A stretch of DNA of 64,000 bases from Vanrija pseudolonga (taxonomy: Eukaryota; Basidiomycota; Tremellomycetes; Trichosporonales; Trichosporonaceae). This document shows positions 44,294 through 53,933 of the stretch, in pieces (position 1 is the stretch's first letter; each line of letters starts with the position of its first letter). The position numbers and the translations under genes were made by a program. The notes beneath the pieces are model-generated. The model searched no databases. It saw only the letters and a program-made list of their open reading frames with translations, and was not told the origin of the DNA. The DNA lies in contig NC_085852.1 in the NCBI RefSeq assembly GCF_020906515.1, forward strand, positions 2,666,001-2,730,000. The letters run 5' to 3'.

Positions 44294-45920
44294 TCAAACA
44301 AGGGCGACACGGCCTCGGGACAGCCCTCCACGCCAGTTGCGCATTCCTCCAACGCGGTTCGAGGTCTGCTTGCGCTGGATCTGCGCAAACGCTTCCAGGA
44401 CATGGCTGGGGAGTAGAGGCTGGCGGGCACTGGGTGGAGGAGCAAACAGAGATCGGGGAGCCGATTGCCCGGCGCGACGTTCGCCATTCTCCTCAGTAGA
44501 GTCGGCGGCACCGCCGTCGGTCCTCGCCCGCTTGCTGGGCGAGCTATCACCTCTTTCGCCCTTGCGTTTCAGAGGTGAGACATTGGCCGAACCTCTTGAT
44601 GAAGGGGCCGACTTCTCTAGTTGTTCCCTAACCTCGAGGGCGGTCACACAGAGGGAACGAACCATCTCGAATGCCAAAAAGCCAAGAATGTCGATGATGT
44701 CGTCATTGGGCCTGACGTCAAGATAGGCGCTGAAGTTGATGAAGTCGCGGAAACGACGAGCTGGACAGCATTAGACTAAAGAACAAGGCATCCAAGGTCT
44801 ACTTGCCCTTTCGATATGTGAACGACGCTTGGCGGCAGTCCGAGTAGTGAACATACTCGTCTTTGGTCATCTTCTTGGTGACTTCGTCCGCATCCTGTGA
44901 GGAACTAATTAGCGAACAGTGGTAGAGGAGGTGAAGAATGACGTACCCTAAGCCGTTGCATGCTGTCCTGGTGTGCTTGCAGCTCGTCTTCGTCCTCGTC
45001 CTCGTCATCATCCGCCCGATTTTGCTGAGTTGGCAACGACCTTAGGAAGTCGGAGAAGGGCGTCAAGAGCTCCCAGGAGAGCTTCACAATGGGTTTCCGG
45101 CCTTTGACGGCATTCTTGTCTGTAGAACTCAGCGACAGTCCAAGCGCAGGATACTCACCGGCGTCATCCACGTCAACGTCACCACCTTCTTCGTCGTCTT
45201 TCGCCCGCTTTCGGACATCCTTCCAACTCAGGTATGTCCTAAGCCGATTCACCTTGCCCCTGTCGTCCCGAATGAGGAAGATGAGATCTTCAGCAGAGAG
45301 GAAACGCGAAGAGCGCAGATGAGTGAGAAGTCGAGCCCTTGTAACCTGTGTCTTGTCAGGACAGCCATCGGGACACTTGGTCGTTACATACAATCTCGAT
45401 GATTTGGCCGCGGACAATGTCCTCCACGAGCCGAACGGTCTCCGGCAATGGGTCCTGGACTTCTCCGAATACAAACATCTGCGCAGGGTCGTCAGAGGGG
45501 GGAACAAAGCTGACCACTACCAAGGCCACTTACCATTTGGGAGATCTCGTTTGTGTACTTGTAGTCTGGTTTGCCAGCGGCGTCCAGGCCACCGAGACCA
45601 ACTGCTGCAGCACCCTTCTTCTTCTTCGAGCTTTTGCTCTTCTTGGAGCTTGATCCAAGGGCTTCATCATCATCATCGTCTCCTTCGGCATCCGCATCGT
45701 CCTCTGGCTCGGGTGATGGCGAAGCAGAAGCGCGGCCCGAGTCTGCTGGACGAGCGTTGGCTTGCGGGACGGCCATTGATGAAGGCTTGCGAGCCTGTGC
45801 CAATGTAGGCGCTGCCACAGGCGCGGGAGAGTTGGCTGCTGGAGACGCGGTTTGGGCAGTCGGTAGGGCGAGGCCTACAGAAGGCGCCTTTGGTCCAGTT
45901 GGGAGGGCCAAGGTCGCCAT
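44294..45920 (-). CDS. SPT3: Spt3-like histone-fold subunit of SAGA
   Basis: Spt3 helps SAGA deliver TBP to promoters. A disordered Ala/Pro/Ser N-terminus with acidic and Lys-rich blocks (about 110 residues) precedes [20 protein letters not shown], then [24 protein letters not shown], the Spt3 histone fold start. [20 protein letters not shown] then [14 protein letters not shown] follows. The second histone-fold half is [10 protein letters not shown], then [40 protein letters not shown] and [21 protein letters not shown] basic/Ser tail follows and ends at 44294. Start ATG 45920. The long N-terminal extension is absent in S. cerevisiae Spt3, so the true start could lie further in. About six introns. 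Confidence 0.9.
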
Positions 45921-46957
45921 GGTGGACAGGGTACCGTGCGGTGTATGACGAAGGCCTGGTTCTTTTGTGGTTTCACAAAGACAAGGTGTCGCCGAGTCGA
46001 GGAGGGGAGGGAGCACACGGCGCGCAAGATGACAGTGTCACGAACCGAGTGGTGCTTGTGATTGTGATTGATGGGTTTGGATGGAGAGAGTGTGAGGTTG
46101 AGAGGTTGTGAGTGAGGGAGTCGAAATGTTGAGAGTTGAACCATGCGCCATGAATTCCACCCACCCACCCGGCGTGCATTGTTCCACCCAGGGTAAACCG
46201 GCCAAGCCATCAATCAATCATGCGAGCGGCGAGGCGCGGCGAGGCGCGGCGCGGCCACACACCCGCCCCACATCCACAACAGCAGCAGCAGACGCGCAGC
46301 ATCAACCGGCAGCGTGCCCGGCAGCGGACAGGGCAGCGTCGGCGACGTCGTCTGTCGTTTGTCGTCTGCCTCGGTTGCATGCTTGCTGCTCGTCCGCCCG
46401 CCCCCGGCCTGTTGCGTCGCTCGGTCGCTCGGAACTGCGCCGCGTAGGGACAAATCCAGTCGGGTTACGCCGTGGACCCCCCGCCCCCCCGCGCAAGAGC
46501 CCTCTCTGCTTAACCTCATCAAACGCCATGCTCCGCATTCTTTCAATGCGACCACATGCATGACGGAGACTGTGGAGCCTGCCTGCGCGTCTGCTCAAAC
46601 GCCTAACCGAGTGCAAGTGCATATACCGAAGCGATATTTAGCTGTCTAAACGAGCTTTGGCGCCACAGGCCTCCGCGCTTGCTCACTTTAGCCCTCTCCC
46701 AGTTGCTTCTGACCCTCTCTGGCCGCAAAGTCCCTGCCAAACTCCTAGCCGATCGGCAACCGGCCCGTCATCTGTCTGTCAATTGGACGAGGATAAAAGC
46801 ACGACGCGACGTCTTCTCATTAGCCGGCGCAGACAGTGGCGATAAGAAGCAAAGACGTCATGGACCTGTTGACACACACCATGCTATTAACATCTTACAG
46901 TAGAAATGGTACACCTATCCTCCCTCCTCCCGGGCTGTCACCAGACAGCTACACTAC
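45921..46957. promoter_or_regulatory. SPT3 upstream / CDT2 downstream region
   Basis: About 1.04 kb between the SPT3 start and the CDT2 stop. A GC-rich patch at 46220-46260 (GAGGCGCGGC repeated) and pyrimidine-rich sequence near 46670-46750 are present. No frame shows splice or family support. Confidence 0.4.
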
Positions 46958-49038
46958 CTACACTATGCCACTCCACTCCTGCTCTGTCCCTCGCGTTGAG
47001 GTCAGTGCCGCCGCAACCTCTGGATTGGGCCGCCATAGTCGTGTTGTGCAATCATCCGACGAAGCGACCAGCTACGAGTGTCAGGGCGTGCCGGCTAGAC
47101 CCAAGTCCAAGTAAGACAACTCACAATGTCTCTTCCCCAGTCTACAGCAATCACTTCTGGCTCGTGTGAAGAGCCGTGTTGCTTTGGAACAGGCAATCTT
47201 GATCCATTCACTGCCGTGTTCCCATGAGAACCAGTGTCCCAAACCATGACACCCGCATGGCTTGAACCACAGGCGAGGTACTTGCCGTCCGCAGACAAGG
47301 ACATTCGGATGTAGAATGACCTTGTGAGCAGGTCTGGGTGAACAAACTTCTGCGGCAGGATGGCCTCCAGAGGCTCGTATTCGGTCTTCGCCGCCGAGGG
47401 ACGCAGGACATGAATCTGGGAGTCCCCGCACAAAGCAAAGAGGTCGCCATTGGTCGGGCTCTCACAAAGCGCGTTCACAGATCGGGAACGGCGAGATGGG
47501 TTTCCCAGGATCGTGGGGTCCGGCAACACGCCGTAAGGTGTAGCTTTTGGACGAGTGCTAGACGACGGGTCGGGGCAGCGGATGTCCCAGAGCTTCACGA
47601 TCCTGGTGGGAATTTGTTCAGTAAATGTCATCATGGGCGCTGTTGCTGCCAGTCCACTCACCCATCAAAAGAGCCACCAGACGCCAGAATCCCCGGCATG
47701 GATTGCAAGGCGACGAGGCTCGTTATCGTGCGCGATACGGAGCGCTGAAGAGATTAGAAATCGGCGTGTGGCTAGATACTCACAGTTTCTGTGGTAGACC
47801 TACGACCCGTCGGAACGTTGTGCGGCTGGCGTAGCGTCATTACCGGGTTGATGACCTGGTTTGAAGCTGCATCGCGAGCATTACGGGCGCGCGCTGACCG
47901 GCGAACAGCGGTATCCAGCGAAGTGGAGAGGTCGTTGAGTTGACTGAAGGCTCCGTGGCAGCGGAGGTCGTAGATGTTGATGTTTCCGTCCCTGCCACCA
48001 GAAGCAATAATGTTGGAATTGCCGGAGTCGCTCAAGTTGTTCGACCTAGATGGGTCCAGGAATACGGTCGATTTGATCGTGGAGGTGTGGCCCCCCAGAA
48101 CGGCCAAGAGCTTTGACGAATCCTGGGAAACGTCGTGAATGCGCAACGTCTGGTCCGCCGATGCGGAGAGCTGATGTGGGTCAGCAAAGCGTGAATGATG
48201 AGAGCTTCCTCCTTACAAGCCGGGTGTCGTTGTCACACCATTTGAGGTCGAAGACACCGTTGTTGTGAGCCCTCCACCAGATACCACTGGCCTCGGCCTG
48301 CAACGAGGACGGCTGGTCGACATCAAGGATCTTGATAGCGCCCTCTTCGTCACCCATGGCAAGAAGCCTCTTTCTTCCCGACATTGCCGCCTCTTGCTGC
48401 GTCAGCCGCCTGGCGTCATCGCTGAACGCGAGCGCGAGCGCGGGGCTGAAGTCTCGGTCTTGACCGGATGGGCTGTGCAAGGAAGGTAATGTGATTGACC
48501 AACAATCGGACAGGGTGTCGCCTTGAGTACGAGTCACAAGCGTCGACAGAAAAGCAGGAGCGCTCGCCAATGCTGGCCTCGCGGGAGCTCGAGACATGCC
48601 GAAGCGCGCACGACTGCGCCTCCATAAGTGAACTTCGGGGGCAGCTGGTACTTTCTGCGTATCGCCAGCAATGGACTTGGAGGAGGCGTGGCTGTAGGAT
48701 CCAGGTCTGCGCTGAACCAAAGAAGGAAAGTAATCCGTGATGCCAGGCTCGGATCTGTCGACCACACCGCTGTCGCCTTCAGTGGGAGCAAAGACGCTCG
48801 ACCTCGACCGCTTCCGCGGGCCAGAGACGCGGCCCTTGTCACTGTCGACAAGGCCATTACGGGCAGGGAAATTTGCACTTGTTGGAGACAGTGAGCGATC
48901 TTGGAGGAAGATGGGGTACAGCTGTTTTGGTGACGAGGTCGCCTTGATGGGCGCACGGGTGGGGGAAGGGAGATGGGTGGAAGAGAGAGCGAGGACATTG
49001 GTCCTCACCGCTCCAAGCGGGCTCCTTGTCTCGGCCAT
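46958..49038 (-). CDS. CDT2: Cdt2-like WD40 substrate receptor of CRL4 ubiquitin ligase
   Basis: Cdt2 brings PCNA-bound substrates such as Cdt1 to CRL4 in S phase and after damage. A disordered N-terminus of about 150 residues (MAETRSPLGAVRTN, ATG 49038) contains a basic cluster (GPRKRSRSSVF) and EPGITDYF. The WD40 part has LLAMGDEEGAIKILDVDQPS, then AHNNGVFDLKWCDNDTRLLS then ASADQTLRIHDV, then LGGHTSTIKSTVFLDPS and IIASGGRDGNINIYDLRC, the last block being very characteristic of Cdt2/DTL. Later blades give GIVKLWDIRCPDP and LSADGKYLACGSSHAGVMVW. The final exon, reached by a GTGAGT...CTGAC...TAG intron, encodes LVASSDDCTTRLWRPNPEVA and stops at 46958-46960. No C-terminal extension as in animal Cdt2. 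Confidence 0.85.
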
Positions 49039-49438
49039 GGCAAAGTCGTGTTTGTGAGAGGTGCCGAGGATGGAAGCTGCGACGGAGGGGCCTACGCCCT
49101 GGTGCTGGAGGGGCAGAGACAAGTTGGTGGATGCTGGAGGGAAGGGTTGATGACGGATGGATGAGTAGTCGAGACGCGTGCGTCGAGGCCACTACTGCCA
49201 GCTGCCTGGCGGCGGGATCTGGTGACCACTAGTTTACCGTTTTGTCATTGTCACCTCCACCTTGGCGACTGCTGCGCGACTGACGCGGCAGCGCGCGCGC
49301 GCCCGCGTCCTTTGCCCTGAAGACCCAAAAAAGGTAAACCACACGCGTCGCGAAATCAAATGACGATTCAAATACATTTTGCCTCCGCAGTTGGCAGACA
49401 CCATCAACGAGGAGCATGTCAACCCCTCCGTCATCTAT
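49039..49438. promoter_or_regulatory. CDT2 upstream / PUS7 downstream region
   Basis: These 400 bases hold the CDT2 promoter and the PUS7 3' end. An alternating CG block (CGCGCGCGCGCCCGCG, about 49290-49307) is the only striking element. CDT2 being S-phase regulated, I looked for MCB/SCB sites (ACGCGT, CGCGAAA): ACACGCGTCGCGAAATC at about 49341-49356 carries both ACGCGT and CGCGAAA. Confidence 0.5.
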
Positions 49439-52193
49439 TTACTCCTGCCCAGTCTCCTTCTTATGCTCCTGGTCCTCATTCTCAAGCGTGAGCCCAATTT
49501 GATGCCACGTAGAAGTCTCTTGGCGAGTAATCTCGCGCAGAGCCATCGTCGCGTACGACGATGTCCCAAGCGTCCAAGATAGCCTCAAAGCCTGGAACTT
49601 GCCCTCTGGGTCATTGTCGACAGGAGTGTTGAGTCCCAGAATGCGGTCCTCGTCGGCCTGTACCAGAGGTAAATCCGGGTCAGTGTAGCGGATGTGGTCC
49701 CATGCCACATTCGTAGGCTTGTGGATGAGTTTGCGGTAGGAGCCAGGGAGAGAGTATTCGCTGCCGGCGTCAACATCTCTGCCCAGCAAATTAATTCCAC
49801 CCACCGTTGGTCGCGACGCATGCGATCCGCATCGAGGCCGTCCGCCTTCAATGCGGCGCGATAGAGATCACCAATCGCACCGCCGGGGTACTCGACGTTC
49901 CATCCTGGCAGAGGCAGGATGATATCCAGCAGAGTGTAGTCGCCCACATCGGCCTCGGTCAGGTGCTTGACATCCCGAGACGAAGAAGCATCGGGCTTGG
50001 ACTCGTCGTCATCTGATCACGCGTGTTAGAAAGCTGGCATGTGAGAATATCGTACTCACCACGATCATCTGAACCGTCCACGAATACGAGATCTCCCACG
50101 ATAGGAGACTTGTTGGAAAGCTTGATCCTCTCCGATGCCATCAAGTTCCAGATGTAGCTCTGGTACGCATGGACGTAGATGGTCCTCAGGTTGCGGGGGA
50201 TCTACGATTGTTAGCCATGGAAAGGGTGGAGTTCATTCCAGTACTCACACTACCAAGTGCTCCGACCTTGTCCTGAGTACGGTTTCCCTTTTGCCAGTGC
50301 GTCCAGATGGCTCGCTCTGCCACGGAGCGCCGGGGCATGATCTCCAGAGCCTTTGAGACGTCCTGGTCTTCAAGCCAGGCCAGCCGTGCGCGAACACAGT
50401 CAGGGTGCTCTCCCTCACGAAGGGAGAGAATTGTGTCAATGGCCTCTCCCCATTTCTGCTGCAGCAGCAGAAGCCCGGTGATGTGGGTAGGGACGGTCGA
50501 GGTTCCGAAGCGCTGCATGCCTATGGGTCTCAGCAAGCAGGCCAATCGTTCCGGTCACTCACCGAAGTAGTTGATGAAACCATTGTCCCGAATGGAAGAC
50601 ATAGCAGAGTCAATGTCCTCGTTACTCTCTGCCTGCACGTTCCTACATTCAATTCAGTGCCAAGCTCTCGTTTGCACAAAGCCGTTCGCTGACTCACCTG
50701 AGTGTGATGGAGAAGTGGTTTCCCTTGAGCATGCCCAACTCCAGAAACTTTGAAGAGTAGGCGAGGTCACCGATGCGAGTTCCTCGCTCTCCACGCTCAG
50801 TGACAGCGGCCTCCTCGGTGCGCCTGCCATTCTTGACGCTATTGACAGACCTCCAGACAGATTGGAGAGTGTTGTTGCCCCGCTTCAAGCAGACACGCTG
50901 AACGGTGACTGCCCGTTTGTCCTTTGTTCCACAGACCGTCAGATCCTTGATGTGCACACCAAGCATGCGGCTGAGGTGGCCCAGGCAGTCCTGGGTTTCT
51001 CGGTTCGTCTTGTGGAGTGTGAAGTGAATGTACTGAGGTAACTTTGGCCGACGTGCTGGATGTGGTCAGTACTTGGCGCTTCAGATGGAGCAGTGTCATG
51101 CTTACGCTTGCGCTCCTGACGACCACCTCGGCTAGACCACTTGATCACGAGGCGCTGGCCCGTGGCCTCGTCACCGCGGGCTGTTGTGTCCCAGAGTCCA
51201 TTGAAGAGGTCACGAACCGCCTTGTGGGCAGCGGACCGTTCCTCCTTGCTCGCAATAACCTGTGATTAATTAACACAGAGGACTCGACAAGGATATCGTT
51301 ACTCACCTGCGAAATGACCTCACGGGAGTCGTCGATCTGCCTCGAGTTGCCTGGGTGGCCACCTCCACGGCCACGGCCGCGGTCACGCCCTTGCTGGCGC
51401 TTGGAGCCGGCCTGGGAGGTCGAGGCCTCGGCCTGGGCGTTGAGAGCTATTTCCTCTTCCGTCGACTGCTCTGCTTGATGCGTCTGCCTTGAACCCCATC
51501 CCGCATCCTGCTTGGGGCGAGGGAAGCGCCCGTCCAGGAGCAGCTCGTGAAGAGAGACGATTGTGCTGTCGCTGAAATGCTGTCGAAGCAATGGCGTCAC
51601 TGAGGCTGGCCACTGAGGATGGGCATCAAAGATGAGGTTGGAAGGTAGATCAATTGGTGCCTCGCCCGTCGCTACAGCGGCTGGTGGGGGGGCCACGGCT
51701 TGGTTCTCCTCCTCCTCGTCTTTGGGTTCTTCAGGCTTGCCGATGTCATGGAGATGAAGGATATCTCCAGCAAGGGAGATCTCGTTCACAAGGAAATCTG
51801 TAAACCTGCAGCGTTAGAACCTGGCCCTTTGCTTCGGCCTCACCTCTGTTTGATAACGCCCTTCACTCCCGTGAAGTCTGCGTTCCCGGCAAAGTTGATG
51901 ATGCCGACTTCGGGTTCGCCGATGAAGCCGCGCCTCGCTTCCAGATCCACAGTCTTGCCAGTCACAAACTGCAATGATGGGGGAAGCTCTGGCACCTTGG
52001 GCTTGAGACCGAGTCGCGACACCGCTGGAGGGACGCCCGATGGTGGCCTCGTCAAGTGCGCGGGAGTGACTGAAGGGGCATCCTGGGGGGCCTGGGGCGC
52101 GTCGTCGCGCGCCTTTTTGGCAGGACGGTCGGTGTCTTGCTCTTCTCTAGGTCGCTTGGCCTCTATCTCTGACGGTGGGGCCGTTGAGGACAT
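49439..52193 (-). CDS. PUS7: Pus7/TruD-family pseudouridine synthase
   Basis: This enzyme converts uridine to pseudouridine in tRNAs, U2 snRNA and some mRNAs. The disordered N-terminus (MSSTAPPSEIEAKRPREEQD, ATG 52193) precedes IGEPEVGIINFAGNADFTGV, then IKQRFTDFLVNEISLAG, the family's first motif. LTVCGTKDKRAVTVQRVCLK has the catalytic Asp in GTKDKRA. INYFGMQRFGT, then HITGLLLLQQKWGEAIDTIL, IPRNLRTIYVHAYQSYIWN, the TRUD-domain inserts and GWNVEYPGGAIGDLYRAALK follow, then EYSLPGSYRKLIHKPTNVAW and LRLSWTLGTSSYATMALREI. Stop at 49439. About eight introns. A small plus-strand gene appears to begin almost at its start codon. Confidence 0.92.
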
Positions 52194-52206
52194 TGCTTGT
52201 GGTTGA

Positions 52207-52702
52207 ATGTCGTCCAAGGTTGTTGATATGGATGACGACTGGTCCCAAATTATTCTCCCAAGCGGTCAGTTCGCACCTGGCTGCCTGACGTTGTTGAAAC
52301 ATTGTGTCACGTGATTCAGGCACGGGTGGAGGCTCTTGTGAGTGAGTTGGCGGAGAGCGATGACAACGAAGATTGGGGAGGTGGTGGACAGAACAACCAG
52401 GACACATTGCACTCATAGCCACTCACGTCGGCGTCATCAGAGGCTGACATGGGCACTACAAGCCGGTTCAAGAAGGGAAGGAAGTCTATCTTTCAGCGTC
52501 TCGCGAGCACCTCTGTCTGGACGGTCTCATCTCGTGGTTCACCCTCCCCTTCGCGCTCGTCGTCGTTGTACAAGTCATGACCCACCTCGTCCGAGCACCG
52601 ACTGCAGAGCTAGATGTAGACAATGCACGGCTTGGTCTCAGATTCAGCGCGGGGCCACGCATCGGGAACTGTTTATCATCCTTCTTTGGCGGCTTTCCGT
52701 GA
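52207..52702 (+). CDS. Unidentified small gene divergent from PUS7; exon structure unresolved
   Basis: Two plus-strand stretches look protein-coding although neither forms a long ATG-started frame. The first, about 52263-52380, reads RSVRTWLPDVVETLCHVIQA then RVEALVSELAESDDNEDWGG. The second, about 52461-52702, reads PVQEGKEVYLSASREHLCLD, then a hydrophobic span GLISWFTLPFALVVVVQVM, then LGLRFSAGPRIGNCLSSFF before a stop. A GTGAGTGAG donor (52336) and an AAG acceptor (52460) would join them in phase. The alternative donor after NEDWGG would lead to a basic, Ser-rich tail instead. Candidate starts are ATG 52207 or 52229, both strikingly close to the PUS7 start. No family recognised; a small single-pass membrane protein is one possibility. 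Confidence 0.35.
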
Positions 52703-53066
52703 TCGGGGCGACCTGCGTGGAGTTGACTGCCTCATTGCCTGCTCGTGTCTGTCGGCCCCTTGCAGCGATGAGCCGACATCGCATGACTTGCGCGCGCGCC
52801 GCTCGTTGCCGCCGTCGACGCATCTCCAGTGAGCAAGCAGTGAACGGCTCTCGGACATGATGCCCCGCGTCCTCGCACACGACACAACACACACGACAGG
52901 ACACGCCCGCCGAATCCACCGATTCCGCCGGCACGGGCCTTGTGACCCTTACTGTCCGTGAATTCCATGATACCGGCAATTCCCAGGCCGAAAAGCGAAC
53001 CTGTCACCTGAGTTATTGAACGCCGACCCGAGCAGTATGCCAGCGATTCGATTAGGAACATGGCCT

Positions 53067-53086
53067 AATGCTAATGCATTAGCATT
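53067..53086. repeat. Perfect 20-bp palindrome upstream of ICL1
   Basis: AATGCTAATGCATTAGCATT equals its own reverse complement. Skipping one T:T mismatch on each side, CC/GG continues the symmetry. It lies 848 bases before the ICL1 start codon, in a region with no gene. Confidence 0.9.
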
Positions 53087-53634
53087 TGGGGATTGTGACG
53101 TGGATGTGACAAGGTACTGACAGACAGCATGACCAGACAACACATAGGTACAGGCGACGTTGGCTTACACTCATGAGAAGCAGAGGCGACTATGCCAGAA
53201 GCATCGTCATCATCATCAGCACCACCAGCAGCACGGTGCAGGTGACACACGGACGGTTGATGGGCGTGCGAGACGACAACACCGGCAACTCCAGAGCCAG
53301 CTGGGTTGCAAGTCTGGTTGCCTAATAGCACCTTGATGCGGCGGCTTGCTTGGCTTTAGAAGCTACGAGTCGATTCAAGGTCTTATGGGACCCGAAGTGT
53401 ATTACAGACCCGTCGGACGCGGGTGTTTGGCCGATTAAAACCACCCAATGACGACGGCCGCACTTGGGACAAACTGGGCCCACTGTGGGCGGCGCCGATC
53501 ATGCGTAGCAGTGCGTTCGGCAGTCGAGTTTGAATTCCGGTGCACGCGATGGTGGTCTCGCGTTGTGAGTGGGCAGCGGGGCAGAGAAGTCATGACAGGG
53601 CAAAAAGTCGAGAGTGAGCCCGCCGCCGCATCAG

Positions 53635-53651
53635 GAGAGAGAGAGAGAGAG
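53635..53651 (+). repeat. GA dinucleotide run
   Basis: Eight or so consecutive GA units about 280 bases before the ICL1 start. GA tracts are often nucleosome-depleted promoter elements bound by GAGA-type factors, but no specific factor can be named here. Confidence 0.7.
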
Positions 53652-53806
53652 GTGGCCGGCCGGTTGCCGGGTGCTAGTCGTAGCCGGGCCTAGGCGGGCG
53701 GGCGCCCAATTCCAGCACCAACTCCCACTCATCCGACCTACCTTGGGTCCAGCTGTCGTGGTGCCGACCGGCCCAACTTTGGCGCGCATCCCCTCCTCCC
53801 ATCGCA

Positions 53807-53812
53807 TATAAA
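53807..53812 (+). promoter_or_regulatory. ICL1 TATA box
   Basis: TATAAA sits 122 bases before the ATG, inside a GC-rich region, and is followed by a C/A-rich leader (CACCACACCCCATCACCACA). Spacing fits a strongly regulated TATA-type fungal promoter. Confidence 0.65.
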
Positions 53813-53933
53813 GATACTAGGCCGGCCAGCCCTACCCCCTCTTCCTGCACCACACCCCATCACCACACCCAGCACTTTACGCTAGGTATCTACTGCCCCA
53901 TCACACCTAGACCACCCAAAACTACTTGAAACA

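Larger units (their letters stand above)
52703..53933. promoter_or_regulatory. ICL1 upstream region
   Basis: About 1.23 kb before isocitrate lyase. It holds a perfect 20-base palindrome (53067-53086), a GA dinucleotide run (53635-53651), a GCGGGG motif of the Mig1/CreA type near 53576, and a TATA box. A gene of gluconeogenic carbon metabolism would be expected to be glucose-repressed; the motif fits that, but one GC-rich hexamer is weak evidence. Confidence 0.45.

Noticed and set aside
52342-52860. 172-codon plus-strand frame next to PUS7
   Set aside because: Arg/Ser/His-rich composition and no motif. It is a different frame from the more protein-like stretches in the same place.
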